A program made the position numbers and the translations under genes. The notes below the pieces were generated by a model. That model saw only the letters and a list, made by a program, of their open reading frames with translations. It made no database searches and was not told the DNA's origin. Below are positions 8,303 through 18,261 of a stretch of 64,000 nucleotides of DNA, piece after piece. The DNA is taken from positions 183,908-247,907 of the forward strand of contig CAWIGI010000009.1 in NCBI GenBank assembly GCA_963835685.1, in the 5' to 3' direction. Source of the DNA: DATAGF01 sp963835685. GTDB lineage: Bacteria; Actinomycetota; Thermoleophilia; Miltoncostaeales; Miltoncostaeaceae. Every line of letters begins with the position of its first letter. The stretch's first letter is position 1.

Positions 8303-9949
8303 ATGGCGCGCGGCGAACGGCGGCAGAACCTTGCGCGTCTCGGCGAGATCGCGCAGGTGGCCGCCCGCCACGGCTTCGGCTACGTCTTCGGGCGCAAGGA
8401 GGCCCCCCCGGAGCAGGTGGACGGGGCCGCCCCCACCCGCAGCCGCGCCCGCCGCGTCCGCGAGATGCTCGACGAGCTCGGCCCGACCTTCGTCAAGTTC
8501 GGCCAGCTCCTGTTGACCCGCCCGGACATCGTGCCGCCGGACATCCTCGAGGAGCTGCGCGGCCTCCAGGACGACGCCCGCCCGGAGCCGTTCGAGCGCA
8601 TCCGCGGCGTCGTCGAGGCCGAGCTCGGCCTGACGATCGAGCAGGTCTTCACCGAGTTCGACGAGGAGCCGATGGCGGCGGCGTCGATCGGCCAGGTCCA
8701 CCGGGCCGCGCTCCCCGGGGGCCAGCAGGTCGTGGTCAAGGTCCAGCGCCCCGATGCCGAGCGCCAGATCGAGGCCGACATCCAGCTCCTCTACCAGGCG
8801 GCGAAGGTCGCGCGCGAGCGCATCCAGCGCTTGCAGTTCATCGATCTGGTCGAGACGGTCGACGAGTTCGCCCGCACCGTGCGGCGCGAGCTGGACTACG
8901 GCATCGAGGCGCGCAACGCCGAGGTCTTCCGGCGCAACTTCGCCGGTGAGGAGACCGTCTCGCTGCCGAGGGTCTACTGGCGCTACACCACCGCCCGGGT
9001 GCTCACGATGGAGCGCGTCGAGGGCACCAGCCTCCGCCACCTCGACCTGGACGAGTGGACCGCCGCCGACCGGGTGACCCTCGCGAACCGCATCACCCAG
9101 ACCTGGATGCAGATGGTCTTCGGGGACGGCTTCTTCCACGCCGACCCGCACCCGGCCAACATCCTCGTGCGCGACCCGGACCGCATCAGCGTGGTCGACT
9201 GCGGGATGACCGAGCAGCTCAGCCAGCGCGACCGCGAGGCGCTGATGCGGCTCCTGCTCGACATCCTCAACCAGGACGCCGAGCGCCTGCCGCGGCGCCT
9301 GCGGGCGCTGGGCGTGCGCTTCCCGCACGCCAAGGAGGAGGAGCTGGCCGACCGGCTGGCCGTCACCGTGCAGCGCTACTCGGCCAGCGCCATCGGCGAT
9401 ATCGACATCCGCGAGGTGCTGAGGGAGATCTTCGGGACGGTGTACGCGATCGGCGTCACCCTTCCCGCGCGCTGGGTGATGCTCGACAAGACGGTCGCCA
9501 CCCTCGCCGGGGTCGTGCTCGAGGTCTCCCCCGACTTCAACGTGTTCGAGGCCGCCCGCCCCTACGCCGTGCGGCTGGCGACCGACCGCTACCGCCCCGA
9601 CCGCATCGCCGGGCGCGTGCGCTCCGACGTCGGCCGCTACGCCGAGGCCATGCTCGACTACCCGTTCCAGGTCTCGGAGCTGCTCGACGAGTTCCGGGAG
9701 GGGGACCTCCAGATCCGCATCCGCCCCGAGGGCTTCAACGAGGCCGTCAACAAGCTCGAGGCGAGCGCCAACCGGGTCGTCCTCGCCGTCGTCGCCGCGG
9801 CCCTGTTCATCGCCTCCGCCGTGATCGCGGTCTTCGACCGCTACGCCGACGTCGCCGGCCTGTCGCTGCTGGCGCTCCCGGGGATCGTCGCGGCGATCGT
9901 GCTCGTGGTGTGGCTCTGCGTCGGCATCTTCCGCTCGGGCCGCTGGTGA
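8303..9949 (+). CDS. ABC1/AarF/UbiB-family atypical kinase
   Basis: The 548-residue protein has the ABC1 (UbiB/ADCK) kinase-like fold: KFGQLL (KxGQ motif), the Ala-rich loop AAASIGQVHRA that replaces the glycine-rich loop, the ATP-binding Lys in VVVKVQRP, the catalytic loop DPHPANIL and VDCG in place of DFG. Two hydrophobic segments close the C-terminus (about 490-545), as in UbiB. Family members are ATPases or kinases that assist quinone and isoprenoid-lipid metabolism at the membrane. An AT-start at 8303 is preferred because of the TACCTT hexamer. The next gene, recJ, starts inside its stop codon. Confidence 0.9.
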   Translation: MARGERRQNLARLGEIAQVAARHGFGYVFGRKEAPPEQVDGAAPTRSRARRVREMLDELGPTFVKFGQLLLTRPDIVPPDILEELRGLQDDARPEPFERIRGVVEAELGLTIEQVFTEFDEEPMAAASIGQVHRAALPGGQQVVVKVQRPDAERQIEADIQLLYQAAKVARERIQRLQFIDLVETVDEFARTVRRELDYGIEARNAEVFRRNFAGEETVSLPRVYWRYTTARVLTMERVEGTSLRHLDLDEWTAADRVTLANRITQTWMQMVFGDGFFHADPHPANILVRDPDRISVVDCGMTEQLSQRDREALMRLLLDILNQDAERLPRRLRALGVRFPHAKEEELADRLAVTVQRYSASAIGDIDIREVLREIFGTVYAIGVTLPARWVMLDKTVATLAGVVLEVSPDFNVFEAARPYAVRLATDRYRPDRIAGRVRSDVGRYAEAMLDYPFQVSELLDEFREGDLQIRIRPEGFNEAVNKLEASANRVVLAVVAAALFIASAVIAVFDRYADVAGLSLLALPGIVAAIVLVVWLCVGIFRSGRW

Positions 9950-12548
9950 GCTGGCGCGCGCGCCGTGCGGGCTTCGCCGAGGTCGCCGCGCTCGAGGACG
10001 CCCTCGGCGTGCCCGAGCCGGTCGCGTGGGCGCTCGTCCGCCGCGGCCTCGGCGACCCCGCCGCCGCGCGGGCGTTCCTGGCATCCGACGGGCCCCTCGC
10101 GCCGCCCGAGGACCTCGCGGGGATCGGGGAGGCAGCCGACCGCCTGGCGCGGGCGGTCCGGCGCGGGGAGCCGATCGCGGTGCACGGCGACTACGACTGC
10201 GACGGGGTCTGCTCGACCGCCGTGCTGCTCACCGCCCTGCGGGGCCGTGGCGGGGCGGTCGAGCCGTTCCTGCCGAGCCGCTTCGCCGAGGGCTACGGGG
10301 TCGCGGGCTCCACGGTCGAGCGGCTGGCGGCCGGCGGGGCGCGGGTGCTCGTCTGCGTCGACTGCGGTACGTCGGCCGTGGAGGCGCTGACCCGCGCCGC
10401 GGAGCTCGGGATGGAGCCGGTCGTGCTCGACCACCACCTGGCGGGCGGCCGACGGCCGCCCGGGATCATCGCCAACCCGGCGCTCGGCCGGCCGGCGGAG
10501 GACCTGCCGGCGGCCGTCGGGGTCGTCCACATGGCCGTGCGGGCGCTCGCGGCGCGGCTCGACGGCGGGGCGCTGGCCCCCGACCCCGACGAGGGGATCG
10601 ACCTCGTCGCGCTCGCCACCGTGGCGGACGCGGTCCCGCTCGTCGGCGACAACCGCCGCCGGGTGGCCCAGGGGCTGCGGGCCATCCGCGAGCGCCCCCG
10701 GCCGGGCATCGCGGCCCTGTGCGCCGCCGCCGGGATCGAGCCGCGGACGGTCAGCGCCCACACGCTCGGCTTCACCCTGGCGCCGTGCATCAACGCCGCC
10801 GGGCGCCTGGCGCATGCCGACCGGGCCCTCGAGCTGCTGCTCGCGCCGGACCGGGAGACCGCCGACCCCATCGCGGCGGAGCTCTGGGAGCTGAACGTCC
10901 GTCGTCGCGAGGTGGAGCAGGAGATCCTCGAGGCGGCCGTCGCGCAGCACGAGGCCGAGCCGGACGAGATCCGCGAAGCCGGGGCGATCGTGGTGGCGGG
11001 CGACGGCTGGCACGAGGGCGTCGTCGGCATCGTCGCCGCCCGCATGGTCGAGCGCTTCGAGCGGCCCGCGATCGTCCTCGCACGCGACGGCGACTCGGCG
11101 AAGGGGTCGGGCCGCAGCCTCGGCGGCGTCAACCTCCACGGTCTCGTGGGGGCGGCCTCGGCGTCGCTGACACGGTGGGGCGGTCACGCCGGGGCTGTGG
11201 GGCTCGAGCTCCCGGCCTCGGCGGTCGCCCGCTTCCGCGACGAGCTGCTGCTGGCCGCCGAGGGCGCGCGGGCGGCGATCGCGCGGGCTCGCGTGAAGGC
11301 CGTGGACGCGGTCGTCGGCGGCCGCGACCTGACCCTCGCGACGGCCGAGGCGATCGAGGCGCTCGCGCCGTTCGGCCGCGGCAACCCCTCCGTGCGGCTC
11401 GTCGTGCCGGGGGCCGAGCTCGAGTCGCCGGTCCGGGTGGGGGAGGGCCGGCACCTCCAGGTGCGGCTGCGCTCCTGCGGCGCCCACGCCCGGGCGGTCG
11501 GGTTCCGCATGGGCGAGCGGGCGTCCGCGCTCGACCTCGACGAGCGCCACGACGTCGTCTTCTCGCTCGAGGTGGAGCGCTGGCAGGGCCTCGTGGGCCC
11601 GCGCGTCACGGTCGAGTCGCTCGAGGAGCTCGGCCCGCGGGACGTCCTGCCGGCCCAGTGCGCCCAGCCGTGCGACGTGCGCTGCCCCGACCGGCTGCCC
11701 ATCGCCGACCTGCGGGCGATGCTCGACGACGATCCGCTCGCCGCGCCCGAGCCGCCGGCCGGCCACGCCGGCCCGCCGCTGCGGCCTGCGCGACCGGCGC
11801 GGGGAGGGCTCGGCCCTCGCGGTGCTCGCGGCCCTGGCCGGCGCCGACCGCGGCGTGGTCGCCGTCGTCTGCGACGTGGCCCGCCGGCGCCCGGCGCTGG
11901 AGACGGCGCTCGAGCCGGGGCGCCTCGGGGCCGAGGTGGCCGTCCTGGCGGGCGGGCGCTGCGACCCCGGCGCGATGGCCGCCCGGCTGGCCCGCGCGCG
12001 CGGCGTGCCGGCGCTGGTCATGATCGACTACGCCCGGCTGGCCGAGGTGGAGCCGCCCGAGGGCATGCACCTCGCGCTGGTCAACCCGCCGGCATCGGCG
12101 GCGGACGCGGCGTGGGCCGCCCGCCGCGCGGCGGGCCGCTGGCTGCACCTCGCCTGGAGCGAGGGCGAGGCAGACCTCGTCCTGCGGGTCGCCGAGGAGG
12201 AGTGGGAGCTGCGCCCCGCCGTCACCGCCGTCTGGCGGGCCCTCAGGGGGACGGGGTCGCTGCCCTGGGGAGCGGAGCTGGAGTCGGCGCTGCTGGGCGA
12301 CGGGCCGGCGATGCGGCCGCCGCGGGTCGCCGCCCGGGCGCTCCGCGTCCTGCGCGGAGCTCGGCCTGGTCGAGGTCGGCGACGCGGGCGTGCGCGCGGC
12401 GGGCGACCCCGAGCGGCGGGAGCTCGAGGCCTCGCCCACCTACCGCGCCTGCCGCGCGCGCCTGGAGGAGGCCCGGGCGTTCCTCGCCCTGGCGCCGACG
12501 CTCGACCTCCTCGCGGCGCCCGCCTACCCGGTCCCGGTCAGCACGTAG
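9946..12548 (+). CDS. recJ: Single-stranded-DNA exonuclease RecJ, with two frameshifts
   Basis: Frame one (9946 to about 11775) holds the DHH catalytic core: HGDYDCDGVCSTA, CVDCGTS, VLDHHLAGG, and the DHHA1 region with GRSLGGVNLHGLV and GGHAGAVGLELP, then the OB-fold. Frame two (about 11780-12349) and frame three (12351-12548) carry the actinobacterial C-terminal extension (ALAGADRGVVAVVCDVA; ELGLVEVGDAGV). Both shifts are by one extra base: one near 11765-11790 and one at GTCCTG 12348-12352, where a single C restores the frame. RecJ degrades ssDNA 5' to 3' in repair and recombination. GTG 9946 overlaps the upstream stop. Confidence 0.9.
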
Positions 12549-13293
12549 CCCATCGCGGCGCCCGGTTGAGGCCGAAGCTCGGCAACGCCTGGCACGGGGG
12601 GCCCTGGACGAGGGCGACCAGCTGCAGCGTGTAGGCGCCCGGCGCCGCGACGAAGACCGGCGCCTCCTCCTGGCGGCTCGACTCCGACCAGCAGCATCCC
12701 GCCCGGAGCGAGCGGGACGAAGTCATCGTTCGGTGGATCGCCCTCGTCCCAGGCCGCGGGCGTGCTCGCGACCGTCGTGCCGGCCGCATCCCGGAGCCGG
12801 AGCCAGAGCGCGAAGGCGGTCGCCGCGGATCCCTCGCGCTGGAGGCCCCCGTGCGCGTGTGTCCAGATGCGCGCGGGCTCGCGGACCGTCACCGGCAGCG
12901 AGCCGACCGCGACCGGCACCTCACAGGGGATGTCGTTCACATTGGGCAGCTGGCGGCCGTCTCCGAAGCTCGGCCCGCGCGCGCCCGCCGTCCCCGGGTC
13001 GCCCTTCGGCCCCGCGGCCCCTGGGGCCCCGCGCGGAGCACCCCCGGCCGGAAATGATTCGCCCGCAGCGTGCGCCGGGCGATGTCCGCGCCGGTGACGC
13101 TCCGGTTCTTGATGTCAACGCCACGCAGGCTGTTGTCGGCCACCTGGGCGCTGCTCACCTTCGCGGCGGCGTATGCGCCGCCGGTCAGGGCGACGAACAG
13201 CGCCAGGTACGCGATCACGTTGCGTGCCAGATGTTCCAGATGCGCTCTCCCATCGCCTTCCTCCCGGGACGTCGCCGAGCCTTCCGACCCCAT
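12538..13293 (-). CDS. Collagen-like (GXY) surface protein, two frameshifts
   Basis: Three frames read as one protein of about 250 residues. The N-terminal frame (from 13293) has a hydrophobic helix VIAYLALFVALTGGAYAA, then NSLRGVDIKNRSVTGADI, a motif seen repeatedly in Thermoleophilia surface proteins. A short GPQGPRGPKGDPGTAGARG collagen-type tract follows, then a beta-rich domain with CEVPVAVGSLPVTV and WTHAHGGLQ, ending FVAAPGAYTLQLVALVQGP. One base appears missing near 13006-13014 and one extra near 12675. The protein should be membrane-anchored or exported. It overlaps recJ tail-to-tail by 11 bases. The start ATG is tentative. Confidence 0.65.
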
Positions 13294-13378
13294 GTCTTGA
13301 CGCCGCGCCCGCGCGAGTGGGATAGCTCCACGGGATCCGCCGGGGACCGGACCCGGGCGGCGCGACCAGGAGGATGGA

Positions 13379-14155
13379 ATGCCGAAGCCCCTCGCCCGGT
13401 GGCTCGTCTCGATCGCGGGAGCGGCCCTGCTCGGCGGGCTGCTGCCGGGCATCGCCACCGCGACGCGGCCGAGCACGCAGGCCGAGATCGACGGGATCCT
13501 GGCCGCCGTTCAGCGGTCCCCTCTGCTGGCGAAGATCCCGGGCCGGCCGTTCATCGTCACCCAGATCACGGTCTCGACCGCGTCGGCGAGCCCCCTCTAC
13601 GCCTCGGGCGTCGTGTCGCCGCGGAAGGTCGCCGGGCGCCGCCGCGCGCCGATCGAGCTCCTCTTCCGGCAGGGCGCCGGCGGCTCGTGGGCACTGCTCG
13701 ACTTCGGCCACAACTTCTGCGGTGACGCCGATGTCCCGGGCCCGGTGCTGCGGGACCTGTTCGGCACGAGCTGCGCCGGCTCGGGCGGCGGATCGCAGAC
13801 GGGGGTGGGTTTCGCGGTGCTGGGCACCGCGGTGGCGGGGCCGACCACCGCGAAGCTGATCGCCGTGCGCGGCGCGCCGCGGGGCCGGGTGCAGCCGGGG
13901 AGCGTCTTCCTCGCGGTGGCGGTCAACCGCAGGGTGGTCGTCGAGCAGACCGTCGGCCGCCCGCTCGGGTTCAACTGGAACCTGCTGAGCCGCCCCGGCG
14001 GGGGCGGGGTGATCGCCCTGGCCTCGGCCGGCGGCGGGCCCCAGTACATCACCGTGACGGTGCGCAGAAGCGCCCGCGCCTACGGGACCCAGTCGTACAC
14101 CTTCGCCTCGAACGTGCTGCTGCCCGCGCGCGGCATCCTCCCCGCCTCGAGCTGA
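13379..14155 (+). CDS. Secreted protein of unknown function
   Basis: The 258-residue product has a signal peptide (MPKPLARWLVSIAGAALLGG, cleavage likely after GIATA near residue 28). The mature part is Gly/Ser-rich and beta-strand rich, with two Cys (NFCGDADVPG and TSCAGSGGG) that could form a disulfide. No family is recognised. The start is supported by AGGAGG 5 bases upstream. It is transcribed alone, divergent from the collagen-like gene, with a strong hairpin 17 bases after the stop. Confidence 0.7.
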   Translation: MPKPLARWLVSIAGAALLGGLLPGIATATRPSTQAEIDGILAAVQRSPLLAKIPGRPFIVTQITVSTASASPLYASGVVSPRKVAGRRRAPIELLFRQGAGGSWALLDFGHNFCGDADVPGPVLRDLFGTSCAGSGGGSQTGVGFAVLGTAVAGPTTAKLIAVRGAPRGRVQPGSVFLAVAVNRRVVVEQTVGRPLGFNWNLLSRPGGGGVIALASAGGGPQYITVTVRRSARAYGTQSYTFASNVLLPARGILPASS

Positions 14156-14172
14156 GGGGCCCGGCCCGGCCA

Positions 14173-14190
14173 GGCGCCCGCTCGGGCGCC
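14173..14190 (+). terminator. Hairpin after the secreted-protein gene
   Basis: GGCGCCCG at 14173-14180 pairs perfectly with CGGGCGCC at 14183-14190 across a 2-base centre. There is no T tract, as is common for GC-rich actinobacterial terminators. Confidence 0.45.
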
Positions 14191-14310
14191 CGCGGGGCCC
14201 GTCTCGCAGGCCGGGACTGCCGCCGCCGAGGGTGGCGCCCCGGGTCCGGCCCGTGTGACGATGGCGCCCCAAAGCGCAGGTCCTCCGAAACGCATTTCGA
14301 GGAGGCGGCA

Positions 14311-14772
14311 ATGGCGATCGACATCGACGAGGCCACCCGGGCCGCGCTGCAGGCCGAGCTCGTGCCCATCGGGACGCTGTGGGCCCGGTTCGGCGAGATC
14401 CACACGCTCGACGGGGCCCCGTTCGGGACGCGCGTTATCGTCAACGTGACCGACGTGGTGGTCGAGGCCGAGGGCCTGTCGGCGAGGATGAAGGGGCAGG
14501 CCACGGCCGACTGGGCCTCGCTCTGCCCCGACGGCACGTTCCAGCTCGACGTCCGCGCCACCCTCGAGACCGACGACGGGGCGCTGATCCTGGCGCAGTA
14601 CATGGGCCGGTGCGACTTCGCGGACCCCGAGAGCCCGGGCCCGGTGTACGCGACGCCGCGCTTCGAGACCGGCGACCCGCGCTATGCATGGTTGAACAAG
14701 GTCCAGGCCGTGATGAAGGGGAAGGTCGAGCTCCCGACCCACATCACGTACCAGATCTACCAGGTCCGGTAG
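14311..14772 (+). CDS. DUF3237 family protein
   Basis: The 153-residue protein matches the DUF3237 beta-barrel pattern: an early L-P-I-G segment, RVIVNVTDVVVEAEGLSARM, TADWASLCPDGTFQLDVRATLETDDGALI, and a C-terminal YAWLNKVQAVMKGKV. Members are cytosolic and of unknown biochemical function, often near aromatic or small-molecule catabolism genes. GAGGAGG 5 bases before the ATG supports the start. It stands alone and ends in a strong hairpin before rel. Confidence 0.8.
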   Translation: MAIDIDEATRAALQAELVPIGTLWARFGEIHTLDGAPFGTRVIVNVTDVVVEAEGLSARMKGQATADWASLCPDGTFQLDVRATLETDDGALILAQYMGRCDFADPESPGPVYATPRFETGDPRYAWLNKVQAVMKGKVELPTHITYQIYQVR

Positions 14773-14794
14773 CCCGGCAGGCCGGCGCCGGGCG

Positions 14795-14822
14795 GCGACC
14801 GGCGGGGCCGCCCGCCGGTCGC
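14795..14822 (+). terminator. 12-bp perfect stem between the DUF3237 gene and rel
   Basis: Bases 14795-14806 (gcgaccggcggg) pair perfectly with 14811-14822 around the loop GCCG. The stem ends just before the rel -10 hexamer, so it can terminate the upstream gene and insulate rel. Confidence 0.65.
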
Positions 14823-14824
14823 GG

Positions 14825-14836
14825 TATCCTCGGGGC
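14825..14836 (+). promoter_or_regulatory. Leaderless-type promoter of rel
   Basis: TATCCT at 14825-14830 ends 6 bases before the ATG at 14837; the -35 region lies inside the preceding hairpin. No Shine-Dalgarno sequence. Confidence 0.55.
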
Positions 14837-17042
14837 ATGGCGAACGACCTCGCGGACATCGGGCTCGCGCTCGAGTCGGCCGACCCGGAGCTCGAGCAGC
14901 TCATCGGGGAGGTCGCCGAGCACCACCCGGACGTCGACCGGGACGCGGTCCGGCGCGCCTACGCGTTCGCCGAGGAGCGCCACCGCGCCCAGGTGCGCAA
15001 CTCCGGCGAGCCCTTCATCACCCACCCGCTGGGCTGCGCGCGCATCTGCGCGGGGCTGGGCCTCGACGGCAGCGCGGTCGCGGCGGCGCTGCTCCACGAC
15101 ACGGTCGAGGACACGAACGCCAGCCTCGACGACATCGAGCGGCTGTTCGGGGCCGAGGTCGCGTTGCTCGTGGACGGCGTCACCAAGCTGTCGAAGCTCC
15201 ACTTCGACAGCCAGGAGGAGCACCAGGCCGAGGGCTATCGCAAGCTGATCGTCTCGATGTCGAGCGACATCCGCGTGCTGATCATCAAGCTCGCGGACCG
15301 CCTGCACAACATGCGGACGCTCGCGTACATGACCAAGCCGAAGCAGATCCAGAAGGCCAAGGAGACGCTCGAGGTCTACGCGCCGCTCGCGCACCGCCTC
15401 GGGATCCACTCCCTCAAGTGGGAGCTCGAGGACCTCGCCTTCGCGACCCTCCACCCGCGCCGCTACCGCGAGATCCAGCAGATGGTCAACCAGCGCCGGC
15501 TCGACCGCGAGGCCTTCATCGAGGAGGCCGGCAGCATCCTCAGGCGCGAGCTCGAGGCCGTCGGCATCACCGGCGTCGAGATCATCGGCCGGGCGAAGCA
15601 CTTCTACTCGATCTACGAGAAGATGACCCGCAAGGGCAAGGAGTTCAACGAGATCTACGACCTCACCGCGATGCGCGTGATGGTCGAACTCGGTGAAGGA
15701 CTGCTACGGGGCGGTGGGGATCATCCACTCGCTCTGGAAGCCCCTGCCCGGGCGCTTCAAGGACCTGATCGCGATGCCCAAGCCGAACATGTACCAGAGC
15801 CTCCACACCACCGTGCTCGGCCCCGAGGGCAAGCCGCTCGAGATCCAGATCCGCACGTACGCGATGCACCGCACGGCCGAGTTCGGGGTCGCCGCGCACT
15901 GGCTCTACAAGGAGGGCAAGGGCGACCAGCCGGCCTGGGTCTCGCGGATGATGGACTGGCAGAGCGAGACGCGCGACCCGGCCGAGTTCCTCGAGGCGCT
16001 GCGCTCGGACCTCTACTCGGACGAGGTCTACGTCTTCACGCCCAAGGGCGAGGTGCGCGACCTGCCGGCCGGCGCGACGCCGCTCGACTTCGCCTACGAC
16101 GTCCACACGGACGTCGGGCACCGCTGCGTCGGGGCGAAGGTCAACGGCCGCATCGTGCCGCTCACCTACACCCTGCAGTCGGGGGACTTCGTCGAGATCC
16201 TCACCTCGAAGGCCCAGCGCGCGCCGTCGCGCGACTGGCTGAACCTGGTCAAGACGACCAAGGCGCGCTCCAAGATCAGCCAGTTCTTCCGTCGTGAGCG
16301 GCGCGAGGACGCCGAGCACCAGGGCCGCGAGGCGCTCCAGGAGAGCCTGCGGAGGGCCGGCCTGCCCAGCCAGCGGGTGGCCGGCTCGCCGCTGCTCCTG
16401 GAGGTCATCCAGGAGATGGGCTTCCGCAAGGCCGACGAGTTCTACATCTCGCTGGGGCTGGGCAAGACGTCGGTCCAGGTGGTGGTCAACAAGATCCTGC
16501 GCCGCCTGAAGGCCGGCCAGTCCGTCGCCGACGAGGCGGCGCCGGGGGTCGCGCCCCGGGGCCGGCGGCCGCAGTCGGCCACGGCCTCGAGCGACCTGGG
16601 CATCGAGGTCGACGGCCTCGCCGACGTCCTCGTGCGCCTGGCCAAGTGCTGCAAGCCCGTGCCGGGCGACCCGATCCTGGGCTACATCTCGCTGGGTCGC
16701 GGCATCACGATCCACCGCGAGGACTGCCCCAACGCCAAGGCGCTGCAGCGGAACCCCGAGCGGTTCACCGAGGTGCGCTGGGGCGGCGCCAACCAGCAGT
16801 CGTTCCGGGTCGAGATCGCGGTGGACGCCTGGGACCGGGCGCGGCTGCTCGAGGACCTCTCGCGCTCCTTCGCCGAGAACGGCGTGAACATCATCTCGGC
16901 GCACTGCGCGATGGAGGACCAGATGGTCCACGACCGCTTCACGGTCGAGGTGGCCGACATCGACACCCTGAAGGCCGCGATCAACACGCTCCGCAACGTG
17001 GAATCGGTCTTCGACGCCTACCGCGTGACGCCCGGCTCCTGA
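14837..17042 (+). CDS. rel: Bifunctional (p)ppGpp synthetase/hydrolase, one frameshift
   Basis: The gene encodes about 734 residues in two frames. The HD hydrolase domain (FITHPLGCARICAGLGL, LLHDTVEDT) and the start of the synthetase domain (GRAKHFYSIYEKM) are in frame one. VKDCYGAVGIIHSLW, TGS (VYVFTPKGEVRDLP), the CKPVPGDPI zinc/CC region and the C-terminal ACT domain are in frame two. The break is one extra A in gtcgaactcg at 15683-15692; without it the frame reads VMVDSVKDCYGAV, the conserved sequence. Because Rel controls the stringent response and both halves are intact, a sequence error is likelier than loss of the gene. Confidence 0.95.
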
Positions 17043-17077
17043 CGCCTGAGCGCCCCGGAGGCGACCGGGACACCTGG

Positions 17078-17091
17078 TACCCTGGCGCCCC
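17078..17091 (+). promoter_or_regulatory. Leaderless-type promoter of the LytR_C gene
   Basis: TACCCT at 17078-17083 ends 8 bases before the GTG at 17092; no ribosome-binding site is visible. Confidence 0.4.
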
Positions 17092-17841
17092 GTGGAGTGG
17101 CTCGATCTCGTCGTCCCGGCGGTGGCCATCCTGGCGCTGTTCGCCGCGATCGGCCTCATCGTCACGGCGGTCCGGCAGGGTCGCGCCATCCGTCGCCTGG
17201 AGGAGCGCCTGGCCCGCACCGGCGACGCCGCCGTGGAGGCGCCGCTTCAGCGCATCGCCGACCTCCAGGCCCGCCACGCCCCCTCCTCGGGCTCGCCGGA
17301 CATCCAGCGGCAGCTGCGCGTCGGCGCCGCGGTGGGCGTGAGCGCCCTGGTGCTCGTCGCCCTCATCGGCGGGGTCTGGTACCTGTTCATCCGCGACGAC
17401 AACGGCTCGGCCTCGGCGGACACCGGCCGTCCGGCGGCGGCCGCCCCGCAGACCCAGGCCGCGCCCGCCGCGCCCCCGCCCGACCAGGCCGCGGTGCCCG
17501 ACGAGGTTCCGACGATCGACAAGGGCGCCCACACCGTGGCGGTCTTCAACGCCAGCGGCATCGACGGGGTCGCCGGCGACATCGTCGCGCCCGCGCTGGA
17601 GAACGAGGGCTACCAGGTCCCGCTGGTGGCCAACCCGCCTGACGGCGACACGGACCGCCAGAGGTCGGTGGTCATGTACACCGAGGGCCAGCGCAGGGCG
17701 GCCCAGAACGTCGCCAAGGACCTCGGCATCGCGCGCGCCCCGCCGCTCGACGGGTACACCACCGACCAGGTCGGCGACGTGGACGTGGTCGTGCTGGTCG
17801 GGCTCGACATCGCCAACAACGGGATCGCTGCCACGCCGTAG
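17092..17841 (+). CDS. Membrane protein with LytR_C domain
   Basis: The 249-residue protein has an N-terminal transmembrane helix (residues 3-25), a short basic/acidic cytoplasmic stretch, a second helix (about 83-104), an Ala/Pro-rich linker and a C-terminal domain from about residue 145 (HTVAVFNASGIDGVAGDIVAPALENEGY). That C-terminal pattern is the LytR_C domain found in cell-envelope proteins related to the LCP (LytR-CpsA-Psr) attachment system. With two helices both the N-terminus and the LytR_C domain lie on the outer side. The catalytic LCP domain is absent, so it may be an accessory envelope protein. Confidence 0.8.
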   Translation: MEWLDLVVPAVAILALFAAIGLIVTAVRQGRAIRRLEERLARTGDAAVEAPLQRIADLQARHAPSSGSPDIQRQLRVGAAVGVSALVLVALIGGVWYLFIRDDNGSASADTGRPAAAAPQTQAAPAAPPPDQAAVPDEVPTIDKGAHTVAVFNASGIDGVAGDIVAPALENEGYQVPLVANPPDGDTDRQRSVVMYTEGQRRAAQNVAKDLGIARAPPLDGYTTDQVGDVDVVVLVGLDIANNGIAATP

Positions 17842-17943
17842 TCACGGTACGAGCGGCCTCGGCGAGTTGTCGGCGCGGCGCCGGCGGGGTACGCTGCGCT
17901 TCCGCGAGTTCGTGCCGATCGGCACGAAGAAAGGGAGGCCACG

Positions 17944-18255
17944 ATGGCCGTCTACCCGGCGACCGACGCCGGGCGTGCCCGGGCCGACGTGCACCGCCTC
18001 AGGCTGTCTCGACACCAGGTGTACGCGTGCCGCTCATGCCGCGACGCCGTCCGAGTGACGAGCGCGCACTACCTGCCGGAAGGCTGTTCCGCGTGCGGGG
18101 CGTCCACCTGGGGGGACGACCTGCGCTGCGCGAACCGCCTCGAATGCGACGCCGTCCGTCGCCCCGGGATCCGGGGCCGCGCCCACTGCCACGCCTGTGG
18201 GTACAGCGTCTGGACCCTGGTGAGCGCCAGGCGACCGGCGCGCCTCGCGAGCTAG
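17944..18255 (+). CDS. Cysteine-rich putative zinc-ribbon protein
   Basis: This 103-residue protein has eight Cys in CRSC, CSAC, single Cys at DLRCANRLEC and CHAC positions, a pattern fitting two zinc ribbons. It is basic and has no membrane segment, so a nucleic-acid or protein-binding role is possible. No named family is recognised. GGGAGG 6 bases upstream of the ATG supports the start. It is followed at 6 bases by the convergent hydantoinase gene. Confidence 0.6.
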   Translation: MAVYPATDAGRARADVHRLRLSRHQVYACRSCRDAVRVTSAHYLPEGCSACGASTWGDDLRCANRLECDAVRRPGIRGRAHCHACGYSVWTLVSARRPARLAS

Positions 18256-18261
18256 CGCCGA

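Noticed and set aside
15683..15692. Programmed frameshift in rel
   Set aside because: There is no slippery sequence or downstream stimulator; a single surplus A in gtcgaactcg explains it and the same lesion occurs in kdpB.
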